Origin: Thermohalobaculum sp039026375
GTDB taxonomy: Bacteria; Pseudomonadota; Alphaproteobacteria; Rhodobacterales; Rhodobacteraceae
Reading direction: 5' to 3'
Assembly: GCA_039026375.1 (NCBI GenBank)
Contig: JBCCML010000013.1
Span: 37,962-101,961, forward strand
Length of the DNA stretch: 64,000 nt
A program made the position numbers and the translations under genes. Shown here piece after piece: positions 36,041 to 44,836 of the stretch. The notes beneath the pieces are model-generated. The model had not been told where the DNA came from, made no database searches, and saw only the letters and a list, made by a program, of their open reading frames with translations. Position 1 is the stretch's first letter; every line of letters begins with the position of its first letter.

Positions 36041-36224
36041 ATTGCGCCGATGCGCTCTAAAGGCTGAAATGGACGGTTCGGCGTTTTTTGCACCGTCAAA
36101 GGTCAGTATTAGTGGTGTAAATTTAGGCATACTGATGACTTGGTGGGCAGAATTGTGGGGGTTGACGCGTCCATGAGGAGCCGCCCTTCTGATCAGGCCT
36201 CAACTTGGATAACGCCAGAGGGCG

Positions 36225-37784
36225 ATGACCATGACCGAATTGCTGACCGCAGCCCAGATGCGCGCGATCGAGCAGGCGGCGATCGATAGCGGCGCGGTCA
36301 CGGGCCTGGAGTTGATGGAGCGTGCCGGTCGTGGCGTGGTGGACGCGATTCTGGAATGGCGGCCTGAACTAGCGACGGCGCCTCATCGGGCGGTGGTGCT
36401 CTGTGGGCCCGGCAACAATGGCGGAGATGGGTTCGTAGTCGCCCGCCTGCTGCACCAGCGAGGGTGGGAGGTCGAGGTCTTCCTCTACGGCGATGAGGCG
36501 CAGTTGCCCCACGATGCGGCCGAGAACGCCAGGCGCTGGCGGGAACTGGGGGGAGTTCGCGGCTGGGATGACGAGCAGATCGAAGATCGCCTCGATACGC
36601 GCGAAGACGATGTGGTCGTAGACGCACTTTTTGGGACAGGACTTCGACGGCCGATGCCAACTGACACGGAACGCACGTGGCACGGCTTCGTACCTCACGT
36701 GTTTGTCGACGACGTCCCCCGCTATGTTGCGGTTGATATGCCGAGCGGGATCTGCAGCGAAAGTGGTGCAAACCTCGAGGGCGCTTTGCCGGCTAATCTG
36801 ACGGTGACCTTTCATCGACCGAAACTCGGCCATTTCTTGTCGTCCCACAGGAAGCTGGAGGGCGGGCCTAACTGTTGCGGTGCGTTGAACGTCGTCGGTA
36901 TCGGGCTGACAAAGTCGGCGAAGAACGCCGTCCATCTTGCTCGCCGACCTGGAGACAGTGCGAAGGCGTTGGGTCACAAGTACCACCACGGCCAAGTCCT
37001 GATCCTCTCCGGCGAACCGGGTAAGGGCGGAGCGGCGCGGCTGGCGGCAAGGGGGGCATTGAGGATTGGGGCAGGTTTGGTGACCGTTGGGTGCCCTCGC
37101 GCGGCGTTGACTGAGAATGCCGCCCGGCTGGATGCCATCATGCTGGCAGTGATTGATAGCGCCGACGCGCTCTCGGCAGAGATCGCCTCCCGCAGGGTCA
37201 AGGCGCTGTGCATCGGGCCAGGGTTCGGTCTGGGCAAGCATTTGCGGACGGTCGTTAGGACTGCACTTTCGGCCAAGCTTGCGGTTGTTCTGGATGCGGA
37301 CGCCCTTACGGAATACCGGGAAGACCCGGACACGTTGTTCAGCATGCTCCATGAAGACTGCGTCCTTACCCCGCATGAAGGGGAGTTTGGACGCCTGTTC
37401 CAGGACATTCTGGCGAAACTCAAGGCCCCGGCAACCCGTGGACCCGCCTACTCCAAGGTCGATGCCACGCGAGAGGCGGCAAAGCGGGCAGGTTGTGTCG
37501 TACTGTTCAAAGGGGCGGATACGGTGATCGCGAATCCATCTGGTCGCTGTACCATCAACTCCGCCCACTACGACCGAGCTGCGCCCTGGCTCGCCACAGC
37601 AGGCTCTGGCGACGTGCTGGCTGGGTTCATCACGGGTCTGCTCGCCCGGGGATTCTCGCCCATGCAGGCCGCTGAGTCCGCCGCCTGGCTGCACGTCGAA
37701 TGTGCCCTGAAGTTTGGACCCGGTCTGATTGCGGAAGATCTGCCGGAACAATTGCCCGCCGTTTTTCGCGATCTCGGCCAGTAA
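36225..37784 (+). CDS. nnrDE: Bifunctional NAD(P)HX epimerase / ADP-dependent dehydratase
   Basis: A 519-residue metabolite-repair enzyme (YjeF family) that restores hydrated NADH and NADPH. The N-terminal epimerase half has VLCGPGNNGGDGFVVARLL and VVDALFGTGL. The C-terminal ribokinase-like dehydratase half has HKYHHGQVLILSG, VLTPHEGEFGRLF and the catalytic TAGSGDVLAGFITGLLARG. It is divergent from glnB. An ATG two codons later is also possible. The fused order matches E. coli YjeF (now called Nnr). Confidence 0.93.
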   Translation: MTMTELLTAAQMRAIEQAAIDSGAVTGLELMERAGRGVVDAILEWRPELATAPHRAVVLCGPGNNGGDGFVVARLLHQRGWEVEVFLYGDEAQLPHDAAENARRWRELGGVRGWDDEQIEDRLDTREDDVVVDALFGTGLRRPMPTDTERTWHGFVPHVFVDDVPRYVAVDMPSGICSESGANLEGALPANLTVTFHRPKLGHFLSSHRKLEGGPNCCGALNVVGIGLTKSAKNAVHLARRPGDSAKALGHKYHHGQVLILSGEPGKGGAARLAARGALRIGAGLVTVGCPRAALTENAARLDAIMLAVIDSADALSAEIASRRVKALCIGPGFGLGKHLRTVVRTALSAKLAVVLDADALTEYREDPDTLFSMLHEDCVLTPHEGEFGRLFQDILAKLKAPATRGPAYSKVDATREAAKRAGCVVLFKGADTVIANPSGRCTINSAHYDRAAPWLATAGSGDVLAGFITGLLARGFSPMQAAESAAWLHVECALKFGPGLIAEDLPEQLPAVFRDLGQ

Positions 37785-37793
37785 CCGCCACCC

Positions 37794-38639
37794 TCAGGAG
37801 CCGGGCGATGACGCGTCATTCAGGCCCCAATCGTATGCGTAGGCATCTATGCGCCCCGCAGCCCGCAACTGCTCCGCCAAGTCGGGGCGGGCAAATGCGA
37901 CCGCATGGTCCAGCACGCCCGCTTCGGTACCGCCGAAATCCTCGACAAACCAGGCGTAGATCTTCGAGGCGGTCAGCCGATCGCCGTCGAAGCGAAATCC
38001 GCGGGGGTCGTTGACGTAGGCGCGCGCGTTCTGGGAGAGCATATTGTCTACGGTTGCCCCTGTGTACGGGGTCGCCGCCAGGTTGGGACATCCGATCGCT
38101 GCACAGTTGAATGCATAGTGGATGCGCGCGTCCTGCCAGATCGGGCGCACGATCGCGTGTTCAATTTCGTTCAAGGACAGGTCTCGGCCCAGTACCCGGA
38201 GGACAGGGCGGTTCCAGGGCCCGGTGCCCAACAACCCACCGTCAATGTTGCGGATGCTGTCGACCGGATAGGCGCCGAGAACCAAGTCCACTGTCTTTGC
38301 ATTGTAGAGGTTGATCCAAAACGCGAGTTGTTCGTCCCGGTCAAGCGTCTGGAGGTCAAAGCCCGAGAGATCGGCGATGTAGCGCGTCAGCGCGGCGCGG
38401 TCGTCCAGTGTCACCGCCCCGTAGGCGACACGGGCAACGCCCTTTGAATCCACTTGGTGGTACGACACCAGGAACTGCTGCCAGGCACTGTGATCGACGG
38501 TCAGTGTCGAACCCGGGGTGTGGTCGGCCCAAACAGGGTCCCGAAGTTCGGCATCCGGTATTGCAGAGCGTTCTATCGTGGTGCAGGCGGACAAAAGCGT
38601 GGCGAAACCCAACAGGGCCATGGACAGCTGCAATCGCAT
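37794..38639 (-). CDS. DUF547 lipoprotein
   Basis: A 281-residue predicted lipoprotein. The signal peptide MRLQLSMALLGFATLLSAC ends in the lipobox LSAC. The mature part shows DUF547 hallmarks: LAFWINLYNAKTVDLVL, NEIEHAIVRP, the Cys-containing IHYAFNCAAIGCPNL, and the C-terminal KIYAWFVEDFGG. DUF547 has no firmly known biochemical role, and its Cys/His content suggests a thiol or papain-like fold. The ATG at 38639 overlaps the stop of the upstream radical SAM gene by one base (TGATG), so the two are coupled. Confidence 0.88.
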   Translation of the reverse strand: MRLQLSMALLGFATLLSACTTIERSAIPDAELRDPVWADHTPGSTLTVDHSAWQQFLVSYHQVDSKGVARVAYGAVTLDDRAALTRYIADLSGFDLQTLDRDEQLAFWINLYNAKTVDLVLGAYPVDSIRNIDGGLLGTGPWNRPVLRVLGRDLSLNEIEHAIVRPIWQDARIHYAFNCAAIGCPNLAATPYTGATVDNMLSQNARAYVNDPRGFRFDGDRLTASKIYAWFVEDFGGTEAGVLDHAVAFARPDLAEQLRAAGRIDAYAYDWGLNDASSPGS

Positions 38640-40015
38640 CACTCGACCTCGGCCGTATTGCGGGTTGGGCCTGGGTCTTTTTTGGCGCGCCGCGCGGCGG
38701 CCCGTGCCCGTAACCGCCCCTTCAGGTGTTTGAACGCCAGGGCACCCCGCAGTTTCAGCGCCTGATCCGCATCCAGGTCGCCCAGTGTGTAGGCATCCCG
38801 GTCGGCATTGTGGGCGCACATCGATAGCGGCCCGCGATCCGTCATCACCTGGAACACGCACGCTTCGCACCGGGCGCGATCAAGGTGTTCAGCCGCCATG
38901 AAATTGTGGATGAAGAAACTCAGCCGGTGGGCACGGTGTCCGCTTAACAAGGCCGGCAACAAGGGCTTCAGCGTTCGAAATGCCGCCTGGATCCCGCGGG
39001 GCAACAGCCTCGGTGCGCGGCATAAAATTCGCAGAGCCGCCAGAAAGACATCCCGGTCGCGGTTCCAGTCATGCGTCCCCGCAGCGAGGCGGGTGAAAAG
39101 TTGCTGGTAGAAAGAGCTCTCCCCGTAGAGCGGCGCCACGCAATCGCCGGCCACCAATACTGAGCAGTGGCGGTTACATTCGTGATGCCCAATCGCGAAG
39201 ACGTCGAAGTCCGCAGTGCCGCCCGTGCCGAGTTTGATCGCATCCATCAGGCCCTGCTGGGTGATCATTTCGTCGTCACGGGCGCCCAGGACACCGCGCC
39301 CGATCTCTGCCTGCATTTGAAAAGATGCCAGATTGACCCGGCTGGCGTTCGCGGTGAACCACCGGACCAGATCAACCAACTCCCCAATATTCCCGGCATG
39401 TACCGTGGTATTGAAGTTTACCCGCAGCCCCAGGCCCTGAACACGCTCAAGATACTCGGCCCTGATTGAGTGCAGCTGTGCTTCGGTCTCGAACCCTTTG
39501 CGTTGCTGTGTGTTGTCGACGTGAAAGCAGACATCGTTCAGTCCAGCCACAGCCAGCCTCGCCAACATCTCCCGCGTGGCCTTGATACCGTTCGTGAAAA
39601 GGGCCGAGCGCATGCCAAGTGTTCGGATGCGCCTGACTATCGCCTCCAGGTCGGCTATCGGGCGTAGCGTGGGGTCGCCCCCGGTAATCTGAATATTCGT
39701 ATTGGGTCCGAATTGCTGATGTATGCGCGCGACCTTGTCCAACAGGTGCGACAGAGGCGGATCCTGGACGGCTTCGGCGAGATCGGAGAGGTAGCACAGC
39801 GTGCAATCCAGATTGCAGCGTTGCGTCACTTCAAGCGCGACACATGCCGTTGGAAACAGCCTGCCCGCCAACTGATCTGGTCCAAACTGTCCATGGCGCA
39901 CCAGTCGCGATCGCAGGGGCGCGCGCAGGTCGCTGCCTGGCGATGGCTTCCGCAAGACTAGATCGTCGTACGGCCGCGGCATGCCGCCTGTCGCATCAAC
40001 ATGCAGATCAGACAT
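38639..40015 (-). CDS. Radical SAM enzyme, Tes/MJ0619-like, unknown substrate
   Basis: A 458-residue radical SAM protein. The cluster motif CNLDCTLC gives Cys67, Cys71 and Cys74 (CxxxCxxC), and the SAM-binding ITGGDPTLRP follows. Outside the barrel, the N-terminal EVTQRCNLDC context, HHECNRHCSVL, and a late RCEACVFQ plus SMCAHN with SFFIHNFMAAEHLD recall the MJ0619/tetraether-lipid-synthase type, in which extra cysteines hold auxiliary iron-sulfur clusters. That family link is from memory and was not searched. I use the ATG at 40015, with AAAGGGG eight bases upstream. It is translationally coupled to the DUF547 lipoprotein, which suggests an envelope-related product. Confidence 0.8.
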   Translation of the reverse strand: MSDLHVDATGGMPRPYDDLVLRKPSPGSDLRAPLRSRLVRHGQFGPDQLAGRLFPTACVALEVTQRCNLDCTLCYLSDLAEAVQDPPLSHLLDKVARIHQQFGPNTNIQITGGDPTLRPIADLEAIVRRIRTLGMRSALFTNGIKATREMLARLAVAGLNDVCFHVDNTQQRKGFETEAQLHSIRAEYLERVQGLGLRVNFNTTVHAGNIGELVDLVRWFTANASRVNLASFQMQAEIGRGVLGARDDEMITQQGLMDAIKLGTGGTADFDVFAIGHHECNRHCSVLVAGDCVAPLYGESSFYQQLFTRLAAGTHDWNRDRDVFLAALRILCRAPRLLPRGIQAAFRTLKPLLPALLSGHRAHRLSFFIHNFMAAEHLDRARCEACVFQVMTDRGPLSMCAHNADRDAYTLGDLDADQALKLRGALAFKHLKGRLRARAAARRAKKDPGPTRNTAEVE

Positions 40016-40110
40016 CAATAAGCCCCTTTGAACACGCTTTGCGTAAGCTAGGCGAAGCGCGGCGAAGCACCATCCTCCAGGTCTGCACGTCTTTTCACGT
40101 TCCAGCTATC

Positions 40111-40138
40111 AAATGCCGATGAAACGTCGGCATTTTTT
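40111..40138 (+). terminator. Orphan intrinsic terminator upstream of tRNA-Leu
   Basis: AAATGCCGA pairs with TCGGCATTT around a 7-nt loop, with a run of six T (40133-40138). It is a strong plus-strand terminator, but no plus-strand gene precedes it: the upstream gene reads the other way. It may end a small RNA or transcription antisense to the radical SAM gene. Confidence 0.75.
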
Positions 40139-40163
40139 GGTCGCGCACCCCCAAACCCGCTGT

Positions 40164-40169
40164 TATAGA
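40164..40169 (+). promoter_or_regulatory. Possible -10 element of tRNA-Leu
   Basis: TATAGA lies 31 bp before the tRNA. No good -35 is seen at 17-18 bp spacing. A GC hairpin (CGCCGGG/CCCGGCG, 40181-40198) sits directly before the tRNA. Confidence 0.25.
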
Positions 40170-40200
40170 GGCGCCGATTTCGCCGGGTCCGCCCGGCGAC

Positions 40201-40285
40201 GCGGGCGTGGTGGAATTGGTAGACACGCGAGATTTAGGTTCTCGTGCCGCAAGGCGTGGGGGTTCAAGTCCCTCCGCCCGCACCA
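40201..40285 (+). tRNA. tRNA-Leu (anticodon UAG)
   Basis: An 85-nt cloverleaf with acceptor stem GCGGGCG/CGCCCGC, discriminator A and an encoded CCA (40283-40285). The anticodon stem CGAGA/TCTCG encloses TTTAGGT, giving anticodon TAG (reads CUA, and CUN by wobble). The long variable arm (TGCCGCAAGGCGT) is the class II feature of leucine tRNAs. The T arm GGGGGTTCAAGTCCCTC is normal. Confidence 0.96.
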
Positions 40286-40334
40286 GGTTCGCAAGACCAA
40301 TACGCGGCCCAGCCGGCCGAGACAGAGGGACGAC

Positions 40335-41690
40335 ATGCAGGTAACCGAGACCAAGTCCGAAGGGTTGAAGCGCGAGTACTCGTTGGTGGTGACCGCCGCG
40401 GACTTGGAGGCTAAGACCGAGGAAAAGCTGAAGGGCCTGAGCCAAGACGTCCAGATGCCCGGCTTCCGCAAGGGCAAGGTTCCGCTGGCGTTGCTGAAGC
40501 AGCGGTTTGGCAAATCTGTGATGGGTGAAGTTATCCAGGAAACGGTCGAAGGCTCGGTCGCCGGTCACTTTGAGGAAAGCGGGCACCGTCCTGCGCGCCA
40601 GCCTGACATCAAGATTGCGAACGAAGACTTCCAGGACGGCGACGACCTGAACGTCGAGATCGCCTACGAGATGCTGCCGGATGTGCCGGATTTGGAGTTC
40701 GGCGACATTGCGCTGGAACGCAAGACCGTCGAGGTCACGGATGAGGCAATAGATGAAGCCCTAAGCCGCTTGGCGCAATCGGCGACGGACTTCGAAGCGG
40801 CCGAGGAGGGCACAGCCGCCGAGGACGGTGACCAGGCCGTCATCGATTTCATTGGCCGCGTCGATGGCGAAACCTTCGAGGGCGGCGAGGCGGAGGACTT
40901 TCCGTTGGTGCTGGGCTCGGGCAGCTTCATCCCCGGTTTCGAAGACCAGGTTATCGGCGCAAAGACCGGCGACAAAATCGACGTAAAGGTGACGTTCCCA
41001 GAAGAGTACGGCGCCGAGCATCTGGCCGGTAAGGACGCGGTCTTCGAGGTGACCGTGAAAGAGGTCAAGAAGCCGAAACCTGCAGAGATCGATGATGCCT
41101 TGGCCGAGCGTTTCAACGCAGAAAACCTGGAACAACTGCGCGAGCAGATTTCGAGCCAGATCGGCCAAGAGTTTTCTGGCGCCAGTCGCGCACTGGTGAA
41201 ACGCCGCCTGCTGGACCGCCTGGACGAATTGGTGACCTTCGAGCTGCCGGAAAGCTTGGTCGAGATCGAGGCCTCTTCGATTGCACAGCAGTTGTGGAAC
41301 GAAGAGAACCCCGACGCTGACGGGCAACAGCCTGCCGAGGTGGCGCCCACGGACGAGCATAAATCACTGGCTGAACGGCGCGTGCGCCTGGGCCTGCTAT
41401 TGGCCGAGATCGGCAGCCGCGAGAAAGTCGAGATCTCGGATGGCGATCTGGGTCAGGCGATCATGGCGCAAGCCCGCCAGTACCCGGGCCAAGAACGCGA
41501 GTTCTTCGAGTTTGTGAAGTCGAACCGCGAAGCGTTGGAGCAAATCCGCGCGCCGCTGTTCGAGGACAAGGTCGTCGACGCCGTTCTTGCTAAAGCCGCT
41601 GTGACCGATGTGCCGGTCACGAAAGAAGAGCTGGAGGCCGAGATCGAGGCGCTGGACGCCGAGAGCGAGGGCGAGAGCAAGGCGGGCTGA
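40335..41690 (+). CDS. tig: Trigger factor (ribosome-associated chaperone)
   Basis: A 451-residue chaperone and peptidyl-prolyl isomerase that binds nascent chains at the ribosome exit tunnel. The ribosome-binding signature GFRKGKVP lies near 44-51. The FKBP-like domain spans about 155-245 (VIDFIGRVDGETFEGG, IPGFEDQVIGAKTG). The C-terminal helical arms follow, ending in an acidic tail (ESEGESKAG). The ATG at 40335 has AGAGGGA upstream; a longer frame would run through the tRNA and is rejected. Confidence 0.95.
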   Translation: MQVTETKSEGLKREYSLVVTAADLEAKTEEKLKGLSQDVQMPGFRKGKVPLALLKQRFGKSVMGEVIQETVEGSVAGHFEESGHRPARQPDIKIANEDFQDGDDLNVEIAYEMLPDVPDLEFGDIALERKTVEVTDEAIDEALSRLAQSATDFEAAEEGTAAEDGDQAVIDFIGRVDGETFEGGEAEDFPLVLGSGSFIPGFEDQVIGAKTGDKIDVKVTFPEEYGAEHLAGKDAVFEVTVKEVKKPKPAEIDDALAERFNAENLEQLREQISSQIGQEFSGASRALVKRRLLDRLDELVTFELPESLVEIEASSIAQQLWNEENPDADGQQPAEVAPTDEHKSLAERRVRLGLLLAEIGSREKVEISDGDLGQAIMAQARQYPGQEREFFEFVKSNREALEQIRAPLFEDKVVDAVLAKAAVTDVPVTKEELEAEIEALDAESEGESKAG

Positions 41691-41708
41691 GATCCGTTTT
41701 ACTATCGC

Positions 41709-42824
41709 TCAATCCGGTAGCAGTTCGGTGAGCGGACGACGCTCGCGTTTTCGGGTCAATTCCATGTTGCCCAGCGGGGTCCAGCCAGCGAGGCTGGTCT
41801 CGATCGGGCATTTTCGGAAGGCCCGTTTGAGCTCTTCTTCAAGCTTCTTGCGGTGCTGCTTCTTGAGCGGTGCGAAATCGATCACGATCTGACCACCAAG
41901 GCCTCGGAGGCGCAACTGGCGGGGTAACTCGCGCGCAGCCTCGATGTTGGCGGTCATGGCATCGCCACCGCCGAACCCATCGCCCGTGTTGACGTCAACC
42001 GTGACCATGGCCCGGGTTGCTTCGATTGCCATCCAGCCACCCGACGGCAGGTCAGCGCGCGGGGATCTTAGCTTATCAATTTCGTCCCAGACCCCGAAAT
42101 GATCGAACGGGTCACCCCCGCCAAACCGGAGTGCGTCGGCAAGATCCGGGTCGTGTTCAAGAACCTCGGGGTGTGCGTCCCAATCCAGATGCTCTTGCGC
42201 TGCATCTGTGGCAGCAATCATCTCGGGTATGGGGATTGTCCATTCGCGAAGCGCAACTGCTTGGGGATCGCTCATGCCCAGGATCAAGCCTTGAGATCGG
42301 TCAAGTTGCTGAACTTTCGAAAGCCCTTTCGCCAGGCTTTCGAAACTAGCGGTCAAGACGTCTTCGGTTATCCCACGTGCCGCCGAACGCACGATCACAC
42401 CAAGATCATCGGGCATGTCCGGGAACGCCGCGGACAGCCGCTCTCGCTCGTCAGGGTCCCTGATCTGACGCGAGACGTTTACTCCTGGTGCCCCCGGCGT
42501 CAGGATCAGCGTTCTGCCCTTGATCAGCAGCCGCCGGTCTACGGGAACGGCTTTACCAGGTTCCGCCGTTGCGCTGATCTGCACGGCTAGTGCCGCACCG
42601 GGTCTCAGGCCCTTTGCATCTCGAAGGTATCCGGTATGGCCGCCGCCCAGATCCACGAAGGCCGCGCCCTGTACCGTGCGGGTCAGCTTTGCTGCCCAAA
42701 TCTCTCCCGGTAGCGGCTGCCGGGTAGCGCTGGCATCCTGCAGCAGAAGGTCTTCCATACGGCCGTCGACCACCAGCGCTGCGTGGGCGGGGCGATGCGG
42801 AAGAACAATCACCCGGCCCTTCAT
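41709..42824 (-). CDS. Short RNase E/G family protein
   Basis: A 371-residue protein of the RNase E/G family. Visible are the S1-like segment (AAFVDLGGGHTGYLRD), the 5'-sensor/RNase H-like region, and the catalytic acidic motifs VTVDVNTGDG and GQIVIDFAPLK. It is much shorter than E. coli RNase G (489) and lacks the CPxC zinc-link motif and small domain: it ends soon after GNMELTRKRERRPLTELL. In Rhodobacterales a similar short paralogue usually sits in the infA-maf operon beside a full RNase E elsewhere. It overlaps maf by four bases. Confidence 0.88.
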   Translation of the reverse strand: MKGRVIVLPHRPAHAALVVDGRMEDLLLQDASATRQPLPGEIWAAKLTRTVQGAAFVDLGGGHTGYLRDAKGLRPGAALAVQISATAEPGKAVPVDRRLLIKGRTLILTPGAPGVNVSRQIRDPDERERLSAAFPDMPDDLGVIVRSAARGITEDVLTASFESLAKGLSKVQQLDRSQGLILGMSDPQAVALREWTIPIPEMIAATDAAQEHLDWDAHPEVLEHDPDLADALRFGGGDPFDHFGVWDEIDKLRSPRADLPSGGWMAIEATRAMVTVDVNTGDGFGGGDAMTANIEAARELPRQLRLRGLGGQIVIDFAPLKKQHRKKLEEELKRAFRKCPIETSLAGWTPLGNMELTRKRERRPLTELLPD

Positions 42825-43390
42825 GGTTGAAAGCTCACAGGATAGCCAAGGCCGGTCAGCAGGTTGGCGGTCTCGGTCAGGGGGAGGCCGACAACGTTGG
42901 TGTAGCTGCCGTGGATTTCCGGCACGAAGGCGGCAGCGATACCCTGAATGGCATAGCCACCGGCCTTCCCCTCCCACTCGCGGGAGCGCAGATAGGCCGA
43001 GATTTCCTGGTCGGACAGGCGCTTGAGTTTCACCCGGGTCTCAACCGTGCGTTGCCGAACGACATCGCCCAGACGTGCCACCACCGACGTGGTCACCCGG
43101 TGTCGGCGGCCCGACAACAGCAGCAGGAATTCGGTCGCCTCTGCCGCGTCTTCGGGCTTTCCAAGGATCCGGCGCCCCGCGCTGACCGTCGTGTCCGCCG
43201 TCAGCACCAGGCCGTCAGTAACGACAGCCAGGTTCTTTTCGCGCGCCATTCGCTCGACGTATGGCCGAGGCAGTTCGCCTGGCAACGGCGTCTCATCGAT
43301 ATCAGCGGGGGCGATTTGGTCCGGAATTACACCGATCTGCGCCAACAGATCGCGCCGCCGGGGCGACGCCGATCCCAACACCAGGCGCAT
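42821..43390 (-). CDS. maf: Maf-family nucleotide pyrophosphatase
   Basis: A 189-residue house-cleaning nucleoside triphosphate pyrophosphatase. The N-terminal LVLGSASPRRRDLL is the phosphate-binding signature. ADIDETPLPGE, MAREKNLAV, VLTADTTVS and the SREWEGKAGGYAIQG motif follow. The last matches the subgroup acting on dTTP/UTP or modified pyrimidines. It is translated with the RNase E/G gene (ATGA overlap) and lies 59 bp after infA. Confidence 0.93.
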   Translation of the reverse strand: MRLVLGSASPRRRDLLAQIGVIPDQIAPADIDETPLPGELPRPYVERMAREKNLAVVTDGLVLTADTTVSAGRRILGKPEDAAEATEFLLLLSGRRHRVTTSVVARLGDVVRQRTVETRVKLKRLSDQEISAYLRSREWEGKAGGYAIQGIAAAFVPEIHGSYTNVVGLPLTETANLLTGLGYPVSFQP

Positions 43391-43449
43391 ACTAGGCTGG
43401 TCGCAATTCCGCGACGTTCAGGCAGAAAGCCTTCACCGGGAATTGCTCG

Positions 43450-43668
43450 TTACTTGAAGCGATAGATGATCCGGCCCTTGGTCAGATCGTAGGGCGTCAT
43501 CTCGACCTGCACTTTGTCGCCAGCCAGCACGCGGATGCGGTTCTTGCGCATTTTGCCTGCCGTGTGGGCAATGATCTGATGGCCGTTCTCGAGCTCAACC
43601 CGGAAAGTCGCGTTCGGCAAAAGCTCGGAAACGGTGCCGGGGAATTCGAGGGTCTCTTCCTTGGCCAT
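43450..43668 (-). CDS. infA: Translation initiation factor IF-1
   Basis: A 72-residue single OB-fold protein that binds the ribosomal A site during initiation. MAKEETLEFPGTVSELLPNATF and KMRKNRIRVLAGDKVQVEMTPYDLTKGRI match the family end to end. It is the first gene of the infA-maf-RNase E/G operon on the minus strand. Confidence 0.98.
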   Translation of the reverse strand: MAKEETLEFPGTVSELLPNATFRVELENGHQIIAHTAGKMRKNRIRVLAGDKVQVEMTPYDLTKGRIIYRFK

Positions 43669-43768
43669 GTGGTCTCCGGTTGGGGGTCCTTAGTTGGGCG
43701 CGGAACATGGTCCGAATGGGGCGCGATTGCAAGAGGCAGAAATCAACGCGACGCTGGCGTCGCAGATA

Positions 43769-44836
43769 TCAGTCGGCCAGCACAAATGAGAGGCGTGTTG
43801 GACCCTGATCGATATGGATGGTCACCGTCTGGCCTTCGTGAACTTCGACCGTTTCGCCCAGCGGGTGGAACCCTGCCCCCCAATGCGAGGTGGGATCGTC
43901 TGTAGACAGCAACGTGCCGTCTGGAAATCCCACCACCATCCATTGTTCGATCCCCATCAAAGTGCCGTCTTCGGTCACTTTTGCCCGCACGGTGAGCTTC
44001 TGGTTAAGGGGGAAATCTTCGCGCAGATCAGTGTCCAAAAGGCGAATGGGGTTGCTCAAACGCGTGCAAAGCCCCGGCGTGCAGGCGTGGATCGCCGCGT
44101 TGACATAAGCCAGCGCGGAGAGATCGAAGTCCTCCACCAGTTCTTCGGCAGGCAGGCGTCCGCCCTTTGGGTTGGCCAATGCGCCGGCCGCTCCGATGCC
44201 ATGGGGCAGCAAAAGCGCATCGGGCGTTAGCAGCTCGCGCTTTGCATGTTCGACCGAGACGAGCACGCCTTCGCTCAGGACGTCCGACGAAAGGACCTCG
44301 TGAACCAGCATATCTGCACGCCTGGGCAGGGTGTCTCCCACCTCCATTTTTGTTGAGAAGCCGTCAATCACAGTGATGCGATCGCCAAAGCCGTTACGCT
44401 CGACCGTCTGGCGGGCCACGGTGGCCATCACCGGATCGGCTTCGATCGTGTAGACATGGACTGCGCCTGCGCGCGCCGCCATCATGGCAAGCAATCCTGA
44501 ACCGGCGCCGATTTCCAGCACGGTCATGCCGGGTTCCACCAGATTGTTGATCGCACGCTTGTAGGCCGCGTTGCGATTGTGGTCTGTCACCATGCCCCAA
44601 TGATACTTTGGCAGTTGGCTGAAGAGCGGCCCATCGGTCATGCACCAAAGCACCCGGTCCGTCGGGGCCGCCTGACGCAGCGCCAAGGCACACTTGGCCA
44701 ACTCGGCTGCGGTGGCATCGCTCGCTCGGTCCGACAGCAACTCCGCGATCTTGCGCAGGGGATTGGGACCGGACAGCAGCGCCTCGGCGGCCACTTCCAG
44801 TGCGGGTGGTACGCGCAGTGTCTCAGGCGTGATCAC
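43769..44836 (-). CDS. PRMT-like class I methyltransferase (intact paralogue)
   Basis: A 355-residue SAM methyltransferase. Motif I VLEIGAGSGLLAMMAARAGA (106-125), the acidic strand end VYTIEADP, and a double-E-like segment VHEVLSSDVLSEGVL resemble protein arginine methyltransferases. The C-terminal half is a beta-barrel-like region (GIEQWMVVGFPDGT, SHWGAGFHPL), also PRMT-like. Substrate unknown. It is about 40 per cent alike by eye to the next gene upstream (45069-46155), so the pair is a tandem duplication. It lies 100 bp downstream of infA's start on the same strand but reads toward it. Confidence 0.8.
   Translation of the reverse strand: MITPETLRVPPALEVAAEALLSGPNPLRKIAELLSDRASDATAAELAKCALALRQAAPTDRVLWCMTDGPLFSQLPKYHWGMVTDHNRNAAYKRAINNLVEPGMTVLEIGAGSGLLAMMAARAGAVHVYTIEADPVMATVARQTVERNGFGDRITVIDGFSTKMEVGDTLPRRADMLVHEVLSSDVLSEGVLVSVEHAKRELLTPDALLLPHGIGAAGALANPKGGRLPAEELVEDFDLSALAYVNAAIHACTPGLCTRLSNPIRLLDTDLREDFPLNQKLTVRAKVTEDGTLMGIEQWMVVGFPDGTLLSTDDPTSHWGAGFHPLGETVEVHEGQTVTIHIDQGPTRLSFVLAD

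Noticed and set aside
35947..36099. 51-residue extension of glnB
   Set aside because: PII proteins start MKKVEA; the extension covers the sigma-54 promoter.
40113..40334. N-terminal extension of trigger factor
   Set aside because: It would translate through tRNA-Leu; the ATG at 40335 has a good ribosome-binding site and the family start.
43769..44836. PrmA or rRNA methyltransferase assignment
   Set aside because: The C-terminal barrel and the double-E-like loop fit PRMT-like enzymes better, and ribosomal methyltransferase motifs are absent.
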